Of a DNA stretch of 64,000 nucleotides, positions 16,244 to 26,111 are shown piece after piece. How positions within the stretch are numbered: the first letter of the stretch is position 1; each line of letters starts with the position of its first letter. A model generated the notes under the pieces. The model ran no database searches, had not been told where the DNA came from, and was given only the letters and a program-made list of their open reading frames with translations. This DNA is from Colwellia sp. (GTDB taxonomy: Bacteria > Pseudomonadota > Gammaproteobacteria > Enterobacterales > Alteromonadaceae), in NCBI GenBank assembly GCA_002733765.1, contig NVWU01000014.1:100959-164958 (forward strand), written 5' to 3'. The position numbers and the translations under genes were made by a program.

Positions 16244-19021
16244 ATGAAACAAAATATTATAAATATAGCTCTGGCATCTGTTTTAGCTATTGGTATAGGG
16301 GCTTGTTCGCCAAGTTTAACTTCAGTTCAACATATAGAGAAAGGGAAATCATATTTAGCAGAGAATAAAAATAACGAAGCAATAATAGAGTTAAAAAATG
16401 CGATAAAGAAAGATGCTAAAAATCTAGATGCAAGATTGATACTAGGCAAAACTTACCTGTCTCAGGGGGATTATAAAAATGCTAAAAAGGAGTTAGAGCG
16501 CTCTATAAAATTAGGAGCGACTTCTGAATATACCACCCCAAACTTAGCAGAAATTTACTATAAACTTAATGACTTTGACAATGTATATAACTTAGTGGCT
16601 TCGGCTGAACTGTTACATGATGAACAGTATGTAACAGTATTAACCTATGCAGGTATGGCTGCAATCTATGAGAAAAAGTTTGATAAGGCCCAAGGTTACT
16701 TTGATAGAGCAATACAAATTAGTGAGGATTTTTTATATAGCAAAATTAGCCGAGGGTACATGGCTAGAACTGAAGAGGAAATAAGCAGTGCCATTGAATC
16801 CGTTGAAATCTTAATGGCAAGTAATCCTGAAATAGTGGATTTAATTTTATTAAAAGGTTATTTATTACAATCTACTAAGCAATATCAAACTGCTGCGGAA
16901 ACATTTACTGAGTATAGTGTCAAACGACCAAAAGAGTCTTCTATTTTATTTTTTATCGCTCAAAACTATATAAGAGCTAATCAACTTGAACGTGCAGAGC
17001 CAATTGTGGATGCTATTTTGAAAATAGCTAACAGTCACCCTTTGGCAAATCAGTTAAAAGCACAAATATTATTTGATAATAAAAATTATGCTTTAGCTAA
17101 GCAGCATGCTAATACCGCTCTTCAACAGCAACCAGATTTAGCGCTCTCTCATATTATTGCAGGCTTAAGCGCGTATTATGTAAAAGAGTATGAAAGTACT
17201 TATCAGCATTTATCTAAAGTATCAAAGCGACTACCTAAGCAATCTTTGGTTAATCGGATTTTTATTGAAGTTCAGTTATTGCTTGGTTACGAAGTTGAAG
17301 CATTAGATTCTATTCAACAATTAATGGATAGCAATAATATAGATTTTAACTCACTGCTAACCCTGAGTAATGAACTTATTAAATCGGGAAACAATATAGC
17401 GGCTAAAGCGCTAATAGATAAAGCCGGAGTATTGGCTGACAAGGATCCAAGTAACTTATTAAGACAAGGCTTTTTAAGATTAAGGCTTGATGATGTTGAA
17501 CTTGGTATTGCTGCTTTAGAAGAGTCTTTAGCATTAGATCCCAGTTCTGACACAGCGGAGGGAGGCTTAGTTATTGGGTATTTGCAAAATAAGCAGTATG
17601 ATTCAGTGCTAAAAATAGCCAAAAAATGGCAAGAAAATTCGGACAAAAAGGTATCGGGACTATTATTACAAGCAACTATTGAGGCTGAACAACAACTTTA
17701 TGGTGAAGCAAAAGTAACATTGAAAGACGTTTTTACTATAGAGCCGAATAATATTGCCGCTCATTTAAATATGGCTATTATTGAACATAAGTCTGGCAAT
17801 TATTCAGTTGCATTTGAATCATATAAACAAGTATTAACGTTAAAGCCTAATCACGAAAAAGCAATTTTTTTAATTACCAAATTAACTATCGATTCACCGA
17901 GTTTATTACCAGAAGTTAAGCGTTCTTTGCAAGAGCTTCTTGCATTAAATAATAATATGAGCATTAAATTAGGACTAGCCAATGTATTTCGCACAGAAGG
18001 TAATCTTGGTAAAGCTTTAGAGTTATATGTTGAGTTAATGGCAACAGGGTCTCTTGATGGTATCGAAATTATGGTTGGCGATCTATACAGTTTAACTAAT
18101 AAACTAGATAGGGCTATAGATACCTACAAAAATTATTATGAAAAAAACAAAACAAATTTGATGGCGGGAAAACGCTTGATCGTTGCGTATGAGCAAGCAA
18201 AAGAATACGCATTGGCTGCTAGCCTAATTGGAGCAATGAGAAATTATCATCGTAACTTAGATGGGCTAGTTTTATTGAATGGTTATTTTAAATCTATGGC
18301 TAAACAGGATGTTTCTTCTACTGATTTAACTATTATAAAAGGTTCACGGCAATTAAATAATCACTGGTTAGCTAATCAAATGCATGGACATATTGCCTAT
18401 AACGAAAAAAATTATGATCAAGCTGTTAACGAATTTGAGTCAGGGTATCAAAAAAATCCAACACAACTTACCTTAACGACTTTATTTAAAGCGCTTTCTT
18501 TAAATGGTCAAAATGATAAGGTGATTGAGCTGAGTCTTGATTATTTGAAAAAAAATGAAGACAGCCGTTTAGCAAAAATTTATTTAGCAAATGCCTACTT
18601 AAATACAGCACAAAATGATAAAGCGCTAGCTCTGTACAGAGAGTTAGTGGATAAGTTCACAGGTAACGCTATTTTACTCAATAACCTTGCTTATTTGGAA
18701 ATGCAACAAGGCAATAGCTTAGCCGCAATAAAGTACGCAAGAAAAGCATTAACACTCTCTCCAAATTCCATCACGGTTATAGATACCTATGCGCAAGCAC
18801 TAGCATCGAATAAGGAATATAATCAGTCGTTAGATGCTTATGATACAGCATTAGTATTAGCCGATGAGAGCGAGAGTTTAGATATTATATTTGCTAAAGC
18901 GAAGTTATTGCTCACTATGGGCAATAAAAAAGTAGCTCGGCAGTTACTTTTGAGTATGACGGCACCATCAAATAGTGCAATGCAAATAAAAATTGATAAG
19001 TTATTAAGTGAGACTCGCTAA
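16244..19021 (+). CDS. prsT: PEP-CTERM system TPR-repeat lipoprotein PrsT
   Basis: This is a 925-residue lipoprotein. The N-terminus MKQNIINIALASVLAIGIGA is followed by CSPS, a lipobox with lipidated Cys at about 21. Nearly all the rest is tandem tetratricopeptide repeats, for example NNEAIIELKNAIKKDAKNLD at about 45, NIAAHLNMAIIEHKSGNYSV near 505 and AILLNNLAYLEMQQGNSLAA near 805. Size, lipobox and TPR content match the PrsT family that accompanies exosortase A. Its role is probably a scaffold for polysaccharide or PEP-CTERM protein assembly in the periplasm. AAAGGACAAGGA before the ATG is a strong ribosome-binding site. A second member of the family lies at 29026. Confidence 0.85.
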   Translation: MKQNIINIALASVLAIGIGACSPSLTSVQHIEKGKSYLAENKNNEAIIELKNAIKKDAKNLDARLILGKTYLSQGDYKNAKKELERSIKLGATSEYTTPNLAEIYYKLNDFDNVYNLVASAELLHDEQYVTVLTYAGMAAIYEKKFDKAQGYFDRAIQISEDFLYSKISRGYMARTEEEISSAIESVEILMASNPEIVDLILLKGYLLQSTKQYQTAAETFTEYSVKRPKESSILFFIAQNYIRANQLERAEPIVDAILKIANSHPLANQLKAQILFDNKNYALAKQHANTALQQQPDLALSHIIAGLSAYYVKEYESTYQHLSKVSKRLPKQSLVNRIFIEVQLLLGYEVEALDSIQQLMDSNNIDFNSLLTLSNELIKSGNNIAAKALIDKAGVLADKDPSNLLRQGFLRLRLDDVELGIAALEESLALDPSSDTAEGGLVIGYLQNKQYDSVLKIAKKWQENSDKKVSGLLLQATIEAEQQLYGEAKVTLKDVFTIEPNNIAAHLNMAIIEHKSGNYSVAFESYKQVLTLKPNHEKAIFLITKLTIDSPSLLPEVKRSLQELLALNNNMSIKLGLANVFRTEGNLGKALELYVELMATGSLDGIEIMVGDLYSLTNKLDRAIDTYKNYYEKNKTNLMAGKRLIVAYEQAKEYALAASLIGAMRNYHRNLDGLVLLNGYFKSMAKQDVSSTDLTIIKGSRQLNNHWLANQMHGHIAYNEKNYDQAVNEFESGYQKNPTQLTLTTLFKALSLNGQNDKVIELSLDYLKKNEDSRLAKIYLANAYLNTAQNDKALALYRELVDKFTGNAILLNNLAYLEMQQGNSLAAIKYARKALTLSPNSITVIDTYAQALASNKEYNQSLDAYDTALVLADESESLDIIFAKAKLLLTMGNKKVARQLLLSMTAPSNSAMQIKIDKLLSETR

Positions 19022-19113
19022 TGTGTCAGTAAATTTTACACTAGTTGGTTCTTAATTTTATAACACTCTGACATGCCTTTGTAAGATTTTGTTTTATTTA
19101 TGTTTTATATACT

Positions 19114-19128
19114 TGGCAATATACTTGC
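19114..19128 (+). promoter_or_regulatory. Sigma-54 (RpoN) promoter of the PEP-CTERM gene
   Basis: The sequence TGGCAATATACTTGC has GG at 19115-19116 and GC at 19127-19128 with exactly ten bases between them, as needed for the -24/-12 elements. It matches TGGCA-N6-TTGC. It sits 48 bases before the start codon at 19177. In exosortase loci, PEP-CTERM genes are commonly RpoN-dependent through the PrsK/PrsR two-component pair, which is not in this window. Confidence 0.75.
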
Positions 19129-19176
19129 AGTGTTAGGTGTAGAATCAGAGAGAAATTAAATTAAGGATAACTATTT

Positions 19177-19959
19177 ATGTTAAATACAATGAAGAAAAAA
19201 TTAGCGGCTGTAGCGATATTAACAGCAATAGCGTTACCAGCCTCAGCGTCTATAGTAACAGTTGATGATGGCTCAGATGCATACACATTTGATCAATTAG
19301 TAGTAACAACAGAGGGTGATTCTGTTATTACTCAAACATTTGTTGATGGTGTTAATGATACTTTTGTTGAAATCGGATTAACTGCTGTTGGTACTTTTAA
19401 AAATGGTGGCGCTACAGTTGGATTTCCAACTGAGTATGATTTGATTTTTGATATCAGTCTTATTGGTACTGCGGCAACTACTGAAACTTTCCTTGGAAGT
19501 GGTATATTTGATATTGATGTTACCTTTAGTAATGCAAGTGTAGCTACTCTTTACCATGATGACGTGCCTTTTGGTGGTCTAAATGGTGTTAGTACAGCTA
19601 TAGCAAATTTATCAGGTGCTACAGGTGGATGTGACCTTCAGGTTACAGCTGCCAATCCTGCCGCAACTACAAATAACGGCACATGTAATGTTAGCTTCGA
19701 TTTTGACGCTCTTTTAGCTGGATGGTTTACAACTAGCTGGGGTGAAGATTTTACTACATTGGCTAATATGCCAACAATAGATTTTTCATTAGATATTGAC
19801 ATTACTGAATATAATGTTGATAGCCCAGCACCTGGCATCACAACTATTAAGGTTGCTCATGACGGTAGTGCTGTAATCAACGTTCCAGAGCCTACTACAA
19901 TTGCTATTTTAGGTTTAGGCTTATTAGGTTTAGCTGGCTCACGTCGTCGTAAGTCTTAA
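19177..19959 (+). CDS. PEP-CTERM sorting domain-containing exported protein
   Basis: This 260-residue protein has an N-terminal signal peptide (KKKLAAVAILTAIALPASAS) and a C-terminal sorting signal: the VPEPTT motif, the hydrophobic stretch IAILGLGLLGLAG and the basic tail SRRRKS. It is the expected substrate of the exosortase at 14283. The mature domain is beta-rich and threonine/glycine/aspartate-rich, with two cysteines (GGCDL and GTCNV) spaced to allow a disulfide. I do not recognise its fold. AAGGATAA precedes the ATG, and a second Met four codons on gives MKKK. It has its own sigma-54 promoter and a strong terminator, so it is a single-gene transcript. It may be an anchored matrix or floc protein. 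Confidence 0.9.
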   Translation: MLNTMKKKLAAVAILTAIALPASASIVTVDDGSDAYTFDQLVVTTEGDSVITQTFVDGVNDTFVEIGLTAVGTFKNGGATVGFPTEYDLIFDISLIGTAATTETFLGSGIFDIDVTFSNASVATLYHDDVPFGGLNGVSTAIANLSGATGGCDLQVTAANPAATTNNGTCNVSFDFDALLAGWFTTSWGEDFTTLANMPTIDFSLDIDITEYNVDSPAPGITTIKVAHDGSAVINVPEPTTIAILGLGLLGLAGSRRRKS

Positions 19960-20358
19960 TTGATTATTGACATTGTTTAACGTTAAATAGTTTATAAAAA
20001 ACCGGTTATATTAACCGGTTTTTTTATACCTAAAATTTAAGTAATAAATGAGATTGCAATTAAGCAACGCCTCAATTAGTTATATAAATATACAGGGCGT
20101 GGTAAGTTTAAAGTTAGCGGATTATCAAAGGTATTTAGTCAGTTTTAGAGCGTAATATTAAACAGTTCAATCAGCGTGACTTGTTGTATGCTGATAAGGG
20201 AGCATTACTCAGATGGCAATTAAGCTGGCGAAGCGATAATTCAGACGGAAATTGCCTTGCAAAACACCGACACTATTAATAAGCCTCAACATACTACCCT
20301 AATCTTAATTAATATTAGAATGTAAGGTTAATAATTGAGCGCTTACTAATAAGCGCAC
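19960..20358. other. Intergenic region downstream of the PEP-CTERM gene
   Basis: After the terminator at 19996-20026 the rest of this 399-base gap has short broken coding-like stretches, for example a plus-strand frame near 20165-20275. I could not match these to any family. No promoter or RNA gene stands out. Confidence 0.4.
19996..20026 (+). terminator. Rho-independent terminator after the PEP-CTERM gene
   Basis: AAAAAACCGGTT, a short ATATT loop and AACCGGTTTTTTT form a perfect stem followed by a T run, 37 bases after the stop codon at 19959. Confidence 0.85.
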
Positions 20359-22314
20359 TTATTTAATAAGGAGCTTTTCTAAAGGGAGCCTTATTGAGCG
20401 AGACTTCGGTAATTCACTTCTGCCAACACGGCCTAAGAAAAAAGTATTTTCAGCGTTTTTAACTATTTTTTCAAACATTACTTTACCTTTTTTAGCATTT
20501 TTAATGACAGATTCATCTGCGGCAAAGTGAATGTTGTTGGTAAGGTATTTTGAAAATATAACAGGAGTTTGCTCAGGCTGAAAGCCAAGCCCTAACCTTG
20601 CTGAGGTTAGCCAGAATCGCTGTAAAACACGGCCCGCTGCTATATATTCTTCGGTAGTCGTGATAGGTTTTTCTGTTTGCAGTGCAAAATGAGCACAACT
20701 CTTTAAACTAGGGATGAAATCTAATTGAATACGAGGCATGACAGTGCCAGCAAGGTATTTATTAGCAAATTCTATTCTGCTCCAGCTATGAAACATCCAT
20801 TGCATTACGCGGGCGGTAACCCAGTCTACACCCAAAGCTTGTTCAGGGATCTTCGTTTCACTGAATTGAGATTTCCATTCAATAATTTCTTTATGGACAG
20901 AAAATGCTTCTTTCATGGTTAAGCGAGTTTTAGCGTTAGTAAAATTAAGCTTTGCAATAGCCAGTTTTTGATCGAATGATTCAAACCACTGTAGAGTAAA
21001 CCCTGGATCTAAAGCCCCCTCTAATTCTGTTTTCTCTGTTAGCGTTAGTTTTCGTGTACCCATTGCTCTTCTTTGTACTGCTCTGGTTTTTATGTAAGGT
21101 AATAAAGAGCTTTCAGTAATATGATTATCTGCTTCTAAGGTAACGGATAATTTCAAACACTCGTCATTAGAAGTATCACTTTCAACATGTGCTTTTAAAT
21201 TAAATTTGCTAGCAGCAATGTCAATCGTCTCAAGCAATATTCCGTGTGCTAAATGACTTGAGTGACCGTCTAAATCGTAAACAACATCTCGCCTTGTGTC
21301 AGTAGCATGTATAACAAATGAGGTGTCATTAATGAGTTCAAATCGCCAACATTGTGCGTTATCTCCACTGGGAGCCCATCTTGCATAGTCAAGTACTTGC
21401 TCTGCAATAGTTAGGTTTTTAGTGTCTGCTATTTTGGTATTATTCATGTTGGCATTATCAAGCAACATCTTTTTTCCCAGAGTGAAGGCTAAACGTTGAA
21501 GAGGGTTTTTATAACCCCCAGGACGCCAAGTCTTTTTAAATTGATTGGTGTATGCATCAAAATGTAATCCCCATGGTACATTAAGTATGTCACCTCTATT
21601 TAATAATATTTTAGCCACTTGTGAACCGGCAACACCTGAAGCTAATTGGCAGCCCATCATAGTAGATGGCCCTTTTTTATTGGCTAAATCAAGCTTTGAG
21701 GGATCAACTAAGTATGATTTTTGTAGGGCAGCGGGAGTTAAGCCAATAAAAAACTTTAAATATTGCTCATTCTCTGTGAAGCCTTCTAATCCAAAGTATT
21801 CTTCAAATGTCATTTTACCGGGTAAAAAATTTAAATAAGCTGTACCCATGCCTATAGGAGCAGCAGTGGTTGCAGGAATACCTTTTTCGGCACAGTGTTT
21901 AAATACAACTCTTCGGGCTGTTAAAGCAAAAAAATCTAAAGAGTCAACATAGCAGTCGACACCTTCTAAGAATTCTTCAGTATTATTAGCATCAATGCCA
22001 TCGGGAAATACTTTAATGTCGACTTCTGGGTTTATCGCTTTGGCCATATTAACCATGGTGTCTAACTTTTTTACATCGTAGGTATTAATATTGGCACCGG
22101 CTTGTCGATTGGTATTCTCACAAGCAAACTCATCAAAATCAGCCAGGTGGAATTTGGTAATACCTAACCTTATTAAGGTTAGTAAGTGCGAGCCGCCAAC
22201 GCCTCCCATTCCGGCAATGGCTATTCGTTTAGTTTTTAAAATATGTTGCTCTGATTCACTAAACCAACCTATATTGCGAGAAAAAGCTAAATCATAATCA
22301 AATTGCTGAGTCAT
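20359..22314 (-). CDS. E1-like (ThiF) adenylyltransferase fused to a nitroreductase-like domain
   Basis: This 651-residue fusion has two domains. Residues about 1-270 are an E1/ThiF/MoeB-like adenylating domain with the nucleotide loop AIAGMGGVGGSHLLTLIRLG and LADFDEFACENTNRQAG (the D-x-D and N-R-Q signature). Residues about 305-645 are a nitroreductase/SagB-like FMN domain with LDYARWAPSGDNAQCWRFEL. The arrangement recalls the MoeY/Rv1355c family. I see no CxxC zinc pairs. The gene follows the exosortase-associated acyltransferase gene with 23 bases between, so they form an operon. An E1 domain activates a carboxylate with ATP and a SagB-like domain oxidises, so the protein may activate or modify the acylated product of its partner. 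That is inference. Confidence 0.75.
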   Translation of the reverse strand: MTQQFDYDLAFSRNIGWFSESEQHILKTKRIAIAGMGGVGGSHLLTLIRLGITKFHLADFDEFACENTNRQAGANINTYDVKKLDTMVNMAKAINPEVDIKVFPDGIDANNTEEFLEGVDCYVDSLDFFALTARRVVFKHCAEKGIPATTAAPIGMGTAYLNFLPGKMTFEEYFGLEGFTENEQYLKFFIGLTPAALQKSYLVDPSKLDLANKKGPSTMMGCQLASGVAGSQVAKILLNRGDILNVPWGLHFDAYTNQFKKTWRPGGYKNPLQRLAFTLGKKMLLDNANMNNTKIADTKNLTIAEQVLDYARWAPSGDNAQCWRFELINDTSFVIHATDTRRDVVYDLDGHSSHLAHGILLETIDIAASKFNLKAHVESDTSNDECLKLSVTLEADNHITESSLLPYIKTRAVQRRAMGTRKLTLTEKTELEGALDPGFTLQWFESFDQKLAIAKLNFTNAKTRLTMKEAFSVHKEIIEWKSQFSETKIPEQALGVDWVTARVMQWMFHSWSRIEFANKYLAGTVMPRIQLDFIPSLKSCAHFALQTEKPITTTEEYIAAGRVLQRFWLTSARLGLGFQPEQTPVIFSKYLTNNIHFAADESVIKNAKKGKVMFEKIVKNAENTFFLGRVGRSELPKSRSIRLPLEKLLIK

Positions 22315-22337
22315 AGTATTCCACTTATACTTATTTG

Positions 22338-23105
22338 TTAACTATCGGTAAGATCGGTGTGAGGAAGCAAGAAAAGTTGGCTTTTCAGGTCATTATGAAT
22401 AACATTGTAGAAATTAATCATTTCTTCGGTTAGTTCTTTAAAAAAATGAGACCTTTCTAAATAAAACATAGCTCTTCTTCCGTGATAATCTGTTTCATCA
22501 CCCACTTGTAAAAAAGGCAAACCAAACCGTTTTAAACAACGATTGAGTCGAGGTTCCATCATTACAAACATGCCTTGATGATTACAAATTTCGGCTAATG
22601 CTATTCCTGAAAGGTATAATCCCATTGCTATATTTGGGAAATTACGCCTTTCGTCTTCAGAGTACACAGTTTTAGGGTCTATTTTTTGTAGTACAAAAGG
22701 GATTTTTTTCTCATTATCACGTCTTCTAAATGATTCTAATACAGCTAATCGGGATATTTCGCCATAGCCGCCACGAATTAAAGAGCTAGGAAAAATATCA
22801 GCTCGAGCACTACTAAGACAATTTTTTTCAAATGGCAAGGGCATGGTTGCATCATTAGCAGGGGGAATTACTAATCTAATACAGCCGGCATAAGTGTTTG
22901 TTCTTTTATGTACTAATAAACAATGAAATGCACAAAAATCATATTCATCTATTTCCATTTTATTTTTGTTTTCTGGTTCCCAACCAAGTTCTTCACTATA
23001 TACACCATAGCGAATTTTGAATGCTTCTTGTCTTAATTCTTTCGTGTTTGCAAATTTAACAGCAAAGTACTGACTAAAGTTGTCAGCAATAGAAAAATCA
23101 CTCAT
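22338..23105 (-). CDS. PEP-CTERM/exosortase system-associated acyltransferase (N-acyl amino acid synthase-like)
   Basis: This 255-residue GNAT-like enzyme belongs to the family that travels with exosortase systems. Diagnostic blocks are FKIRYGVYSEELGWEPEN (about 28-45), YAGCIRLVIP, GEISRLAVLESFRRR, IAMGLYLSGIALAEI and FVMMEPRLNRCLKRFG, then YHGRRAMFYLE near the end. Members are related to LuxI-type and long-chain N-acyl amino acid synthases and use acyl-ACP or acyl-CoA. Studied exosortase-linked members make N-acyl amino acids, which is the likely activity here, with the amino acid unknown. It is the first gene of a two-gene leftward operon with the E1-nitroreductase fusion. Confidence 0.85.
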   Translation of the reverse strand: MSDFSIADNFSQYFAVKFANTKELRQEAFKIRYGVYSEELGWEPENKNKMEIDEYDFCAFHCLLVHKRTNTYAGCIRLVIPPANDATMPLPFEKNCLSSARADIFPSSLIRGGYGEISRLAVLESFRRRDNEKKIPFVLQKIDPKTVYSEDERRNFPNIAMGLYLSGIALAEICNHQGMFVMMEPRLNRCLKRFGLPFLQVGDETDYHGRRAMFYLERSHFFKELTEEMINFYNVIHNDLKSQLFLLPHTDLTDS

Positions 23106-23353
23106 TTTAATTCCATATTAATTTTGTTTTATAAATTAAAAATAATCACACTAAATATAGCAGGAAACTCTTTTTGTTCCTCGTTTTTTAAGATCTTATT
23201 TGAAAGATGTCTTTGGGATAATAGTAATATATTATCTTTATAATCAGGTAACATCAACGATGATATCGCTGATAAAGTAAAGAAAATTTTAAGTATTCAG
23301 TTTAGTTATATGAAAAAGAAAAAGAACAAGTTAGCTACAACTAATTGTCATAT

Positions 23354-24358
23354 TTATTGATAGAAACCTTTGTACCACTGTACAAATTGTTCTACACCCT
23401 TTTCAATGCTCATTGATGGCTTATATTTAGTTACGGCAAATAGGTCGTCAACATCGGCATAGGTTTGATACACATCGCCCGGTTGCATTGGCATTAGATT
23501 TTTATTAGCAGTAAGGCCAAGAGAGTTTTCTAAAGATTGAATGAAATTGAGGAGTTTGACCGGATTACCATTGCCGATATTAAATATTTTATAGGGTGCA
23601 GAGCTGTTTGCTGCAGAAGCTGACTCAACTGACCAATCATTATTTTTTTGAGGAATAATATCTTGAATTCTAATAATTCCTTCTACGATGTCATCAATAT
23701 AAGTAAAGTCTCTGCGCATATCGCCATTATTATAAACATCAATGCTCTCACCATTTTGTATCGCTTTGGTAAATTTAAATAAAGCCATATCTGGACGACC
23801 CCAAGGGCCATAAACAGTAAAGAAGCGCAGACCTGTGGTCGGGATATTATACAAATGGGAATAAGTATGTGACATTAATTCATTAGATTTTTTAGTGGCA
23901 GCATACAATGAAATCGGATGATCTACGCTATCAGACGTTGCAAAAGGTACTTTGCTATTTAAGCCATACACCGAACTTGATGAGGCATAAACTAAATGTT
24001 GCACGTCATTGTTTCGACAACCTTCTAATATGGTTAAGTGACCAACAAGATTTGAATCGGCATAGGCCATAGGGTTATCTATGGAATAACGAACCCCTGC
24101 TTGTGCAGCCAAATGTATTACGCGATCAAATTTTTCTTGTGAAAATAATTGTGCAATACCTTCACGATCAGCTAAATCTAGCTTGATAAAGGTAAACAAT
24201 GTGTATTTTTTTAGGCCCTCTAAACGTGCTAATTTAAGGTTAACGTCATAATAGTCATTAAGGTTATCAATACCGATAACATCATGCCCTTGTTCGCATA
24301 AACGCTGTACTACATGAAAGCCAATAAAGCCGGCTGCGCCCGTAACTAAAAATTTCAT
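23354..24358 (-). CDS. NAD-dependent epimerase, UDP-glucuronate 4-epimerase-like
   Basis: This 334-residue extended short-chain dehydrogenase begins MKFLVTGAAGFIGFHVVQRL with the G-x-x-G-x-x-G NAD loop. It is followed by GIDNLNDYYDVNLKLARL, which is typical of UDP-glucuronate 4-epimerases. The SSSSVYGL serine and YAATKKSNE (Y-x3-K) catalytic pair are present, and GLRFFTVYGPWGRPDMALFK is the substrate-binding segment. It probably converts UDP-glucuronate to UDP-galacturonate. It lies 102 bases downstream of ugd on the same strand, and Ugd makes its substrate, so the pair is a short pathway feeding the polysaccharide cluster. Confidence 0.8.
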   Translation of the reverse strand: MKFLVTGAAGFIGFHVVQRLCEQGHDVIGIDNLNDYYDVNLKLARLEGLKKYTLFTFIKLDLADREGIAQLFSQEKFDRVIHLAAQAGVRYSIDNPMAYADSNLVGHLTILEGCRNNDVQHLVYASSSSVYGLNSKVPFATSDSVDHPISLYAATKKSNELMSHTYSHLYNIPTTGLRFFTVYGPWGRPDMALFKFTKAIQNGESIDVYNNGDMRRDFTYIDDIVEGIIRIQDIIPQKNNDWSVESASAANSSAPYKIFNIGNGNPVKLLNFIQSLENSLGLTANKNLMPMQPGDVYQTYADVDDLFAVTKYKPSMSIEKGVEQFVQWYKGFYQ

Positions 24359-24460
24359 TTCTGCTTCCTAAGATTATTTATTAAGTTACTAGTTTTGAGC
24401 AACGAAAACACCGTGTTAAACGTGTGGTGGATTAGCTACTGTAACTTTTCTACTCGTGGC

Positions 24461-25804
24461 TTAAGTGGCTTTTCTAATACTCTCACCACGGCCAATACCG
24501 TAATAGGCGAAGCCACGTTCTTTAAGTAAGATTGGATCATATAAGTTACGACCGTCAATTATTACTTTGTGAGTTAATGCTTTAGCTATTAAGTCAAAAT
24601 CTGGTGCTCTAAACTGGCTCCACTCGGTACAAACTACCAAGGCATCTGCACCATTTAAGGCTGACTCTTTAGTACCAACTAACGATAAACCGTCTCGTGA
24701 ACCATATATGCGTTGGCATTCTTCCATTGCTTCAGGATCATAAGCCTGTACTTTTGCACCGACTTGCCAAAGAGCTTCCATTAATACCATTGCTGATGCT
24801 TCGCGCATATCATCGGTTTGTGGTTTAAATGATAAACCCCAAACGGCAATGGTTTTACCTTTTAAGTCATTATTAAAATAGGCGTTTAAGTTTTTAAATA
24901 ATTTTTGCTTTTGTGCATAGTTTACTGATTCAACCGCTTCCAATAAGGCCGGTTTATAATCAATACCATGGGCTGTACGTACTAAGGCTTGCACGTCTTT
25001 AGGAAAACATGAGCCCCCATAACCACAGCCTGGGTAAATAAACTGATAACCAATGCGAGAATCTGAGCCAATACCGTGGCGCACCGCTTCTATATCAGCA
25101 CCTAATAATTCAGCGAGATTAGACATTTCGTTCATAAAACTAATTTTGGTTGCTAACATGCAGTTAGCTGCATATTTAGTTAATTCAGCAGAGCGCACAT
25201 CCATGAAAATCATTCGATCATGGTTGCGGTTAAAAGGGGCATATAATTCACGCATTGCTGTTTGTGCCAACTCACTTTCTGTACCCACTATAATACGATC
25301 GGGCTTCATACAATCACTAACGGCAGCCCCTTCTTTGAGAAACTCAGGATTTGATACCACATTAAAATCAATAGTGAGTTTACGTGATGTCAGTACCTCA
25401 GCAATTTTTGCTGATACTTTATCGGCAGTACCCACGGGAACGGTTGATTTGTTAATAATGAACTTAGGGGAGTTCATATAAGTTGCAATAGTTTCAGCTA
25501 CAGCAATAACGTATTTTAAATCAGCTGAGCCGTCTTCATCAGGAGGAGTACCAACAGCAATAAATTGCATTTGACCATGTTCAATACCGGCTTTAGCATC
25601 CGTAGTGAAGTTTAGTTGACCACTTTTGTAAGTTGCCTCGACTAAAGGGGTTAAACCTGGCTCATAAATAGGGATTAAGCCCTTTTTAAGGTTATCAACT
25701 TTTGTTTGATCTATGTCTACACATAGCACATCATGACCAACAGAGGCTAATACAGCCGCTTGCACTAAACCAACATAACCAATACCAAAAACGGTAACTT
25801 TCAT
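24461..25804 (-). CDS. ugd: UDP-glucose 6-dehydrogenase
   Basis: This 447-residue enzyme oxidises UDP-glucose to UDP-glucuronate with two NAD. It has the N-terminal NAD loop [20 protein letters not shown], the [13 protein letters not shown] segment, [10 protein letters not shown], the catalytic Cys near 265 in [13 protein letters not shown], and the C-terminal UDP-binding [15 protein letters not shown]. Length and motifs are complete. It is first in a leftward pair with the epimerase gene. The 307-base gap upstream is shared with the divergent manC gene, so both directions may be controlled together. UDP-glucuronate is a common donor for acidic exopolysaccharides. Confidence 0.95.
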   Translation of the reverse strand: MKVTVFGIGYVGLVQAAVLASVGHDVLCVDIDQTKVDNLKKGLIPIYEPGLTPLVEATYKSGQLNFTTDAKAGIEHGQMQFIAVGTPPDEDGSADLKYVIAVAETIATYMNSPKFIINKSTVPVGTADKVSAKIAEVLTSRKLTIDFNVVSNPEFLKEGAAVSDCMKPDRIIVGTESELAQTAMRELYAPFNRNHDRMIFMDVRSAELTKYAANCMLATKISFMNEMSNLAELLGADIEAVRHGIGSDSRIGYQFIYPGCGYGGSCFPKDVQALVRTAHGIDYKPALLEAVESVNYAQKQKLFKNLNAYFNNDLKGKTIAVWGLSFKPQTDDMREASAMVLMEALWQVGAKVQAYDPEAMEECQRIYGSRDGLSLVGTKESALNGADALVVCTEWSQFRAPDFDLIAKALTHKVIIDGRNLYDPILLKERGFAYYGIGRGESIRKAT

Positions 25805-26111
25805 TCTTTCCCTTAACTATTTTTAACTAAATAATATTATGGCTAAATATACCCTTTTCTCACTTTTTTTCCAACTTAAAGGCAGAAATTATTTACCCGT
25901 GAATTGTCATAAATTAACATGTTAAGCAATAATTGTTTATACGTTCTAATCTGCAAAAATTGCGTGGGCAACAGTTTTACTTTATTTTTTACGACCTGAA
26001 TAATTATAAACTAATCGTATTTAATAAGGTTACTGTACTTGCAGGATTGTCGAAACATTTCCTATGGCTTATGATGGCAGCATCAGCTTGTTATTTTTTA
26101 ATGGAACCTAA
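25805..26111. other. Divergent control region between ugd and manC
   Basis: This 307-base AT-rich gap must contain the promoters of ugd (left) and manC (right). I see no GG-N10-GC sigma-54 site, no JUMPstart-like sequence and no terminator. A 60-codon open frame at 25933-26115 has no family features and no clear ribosome-binding site. Confidence 0.5.
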
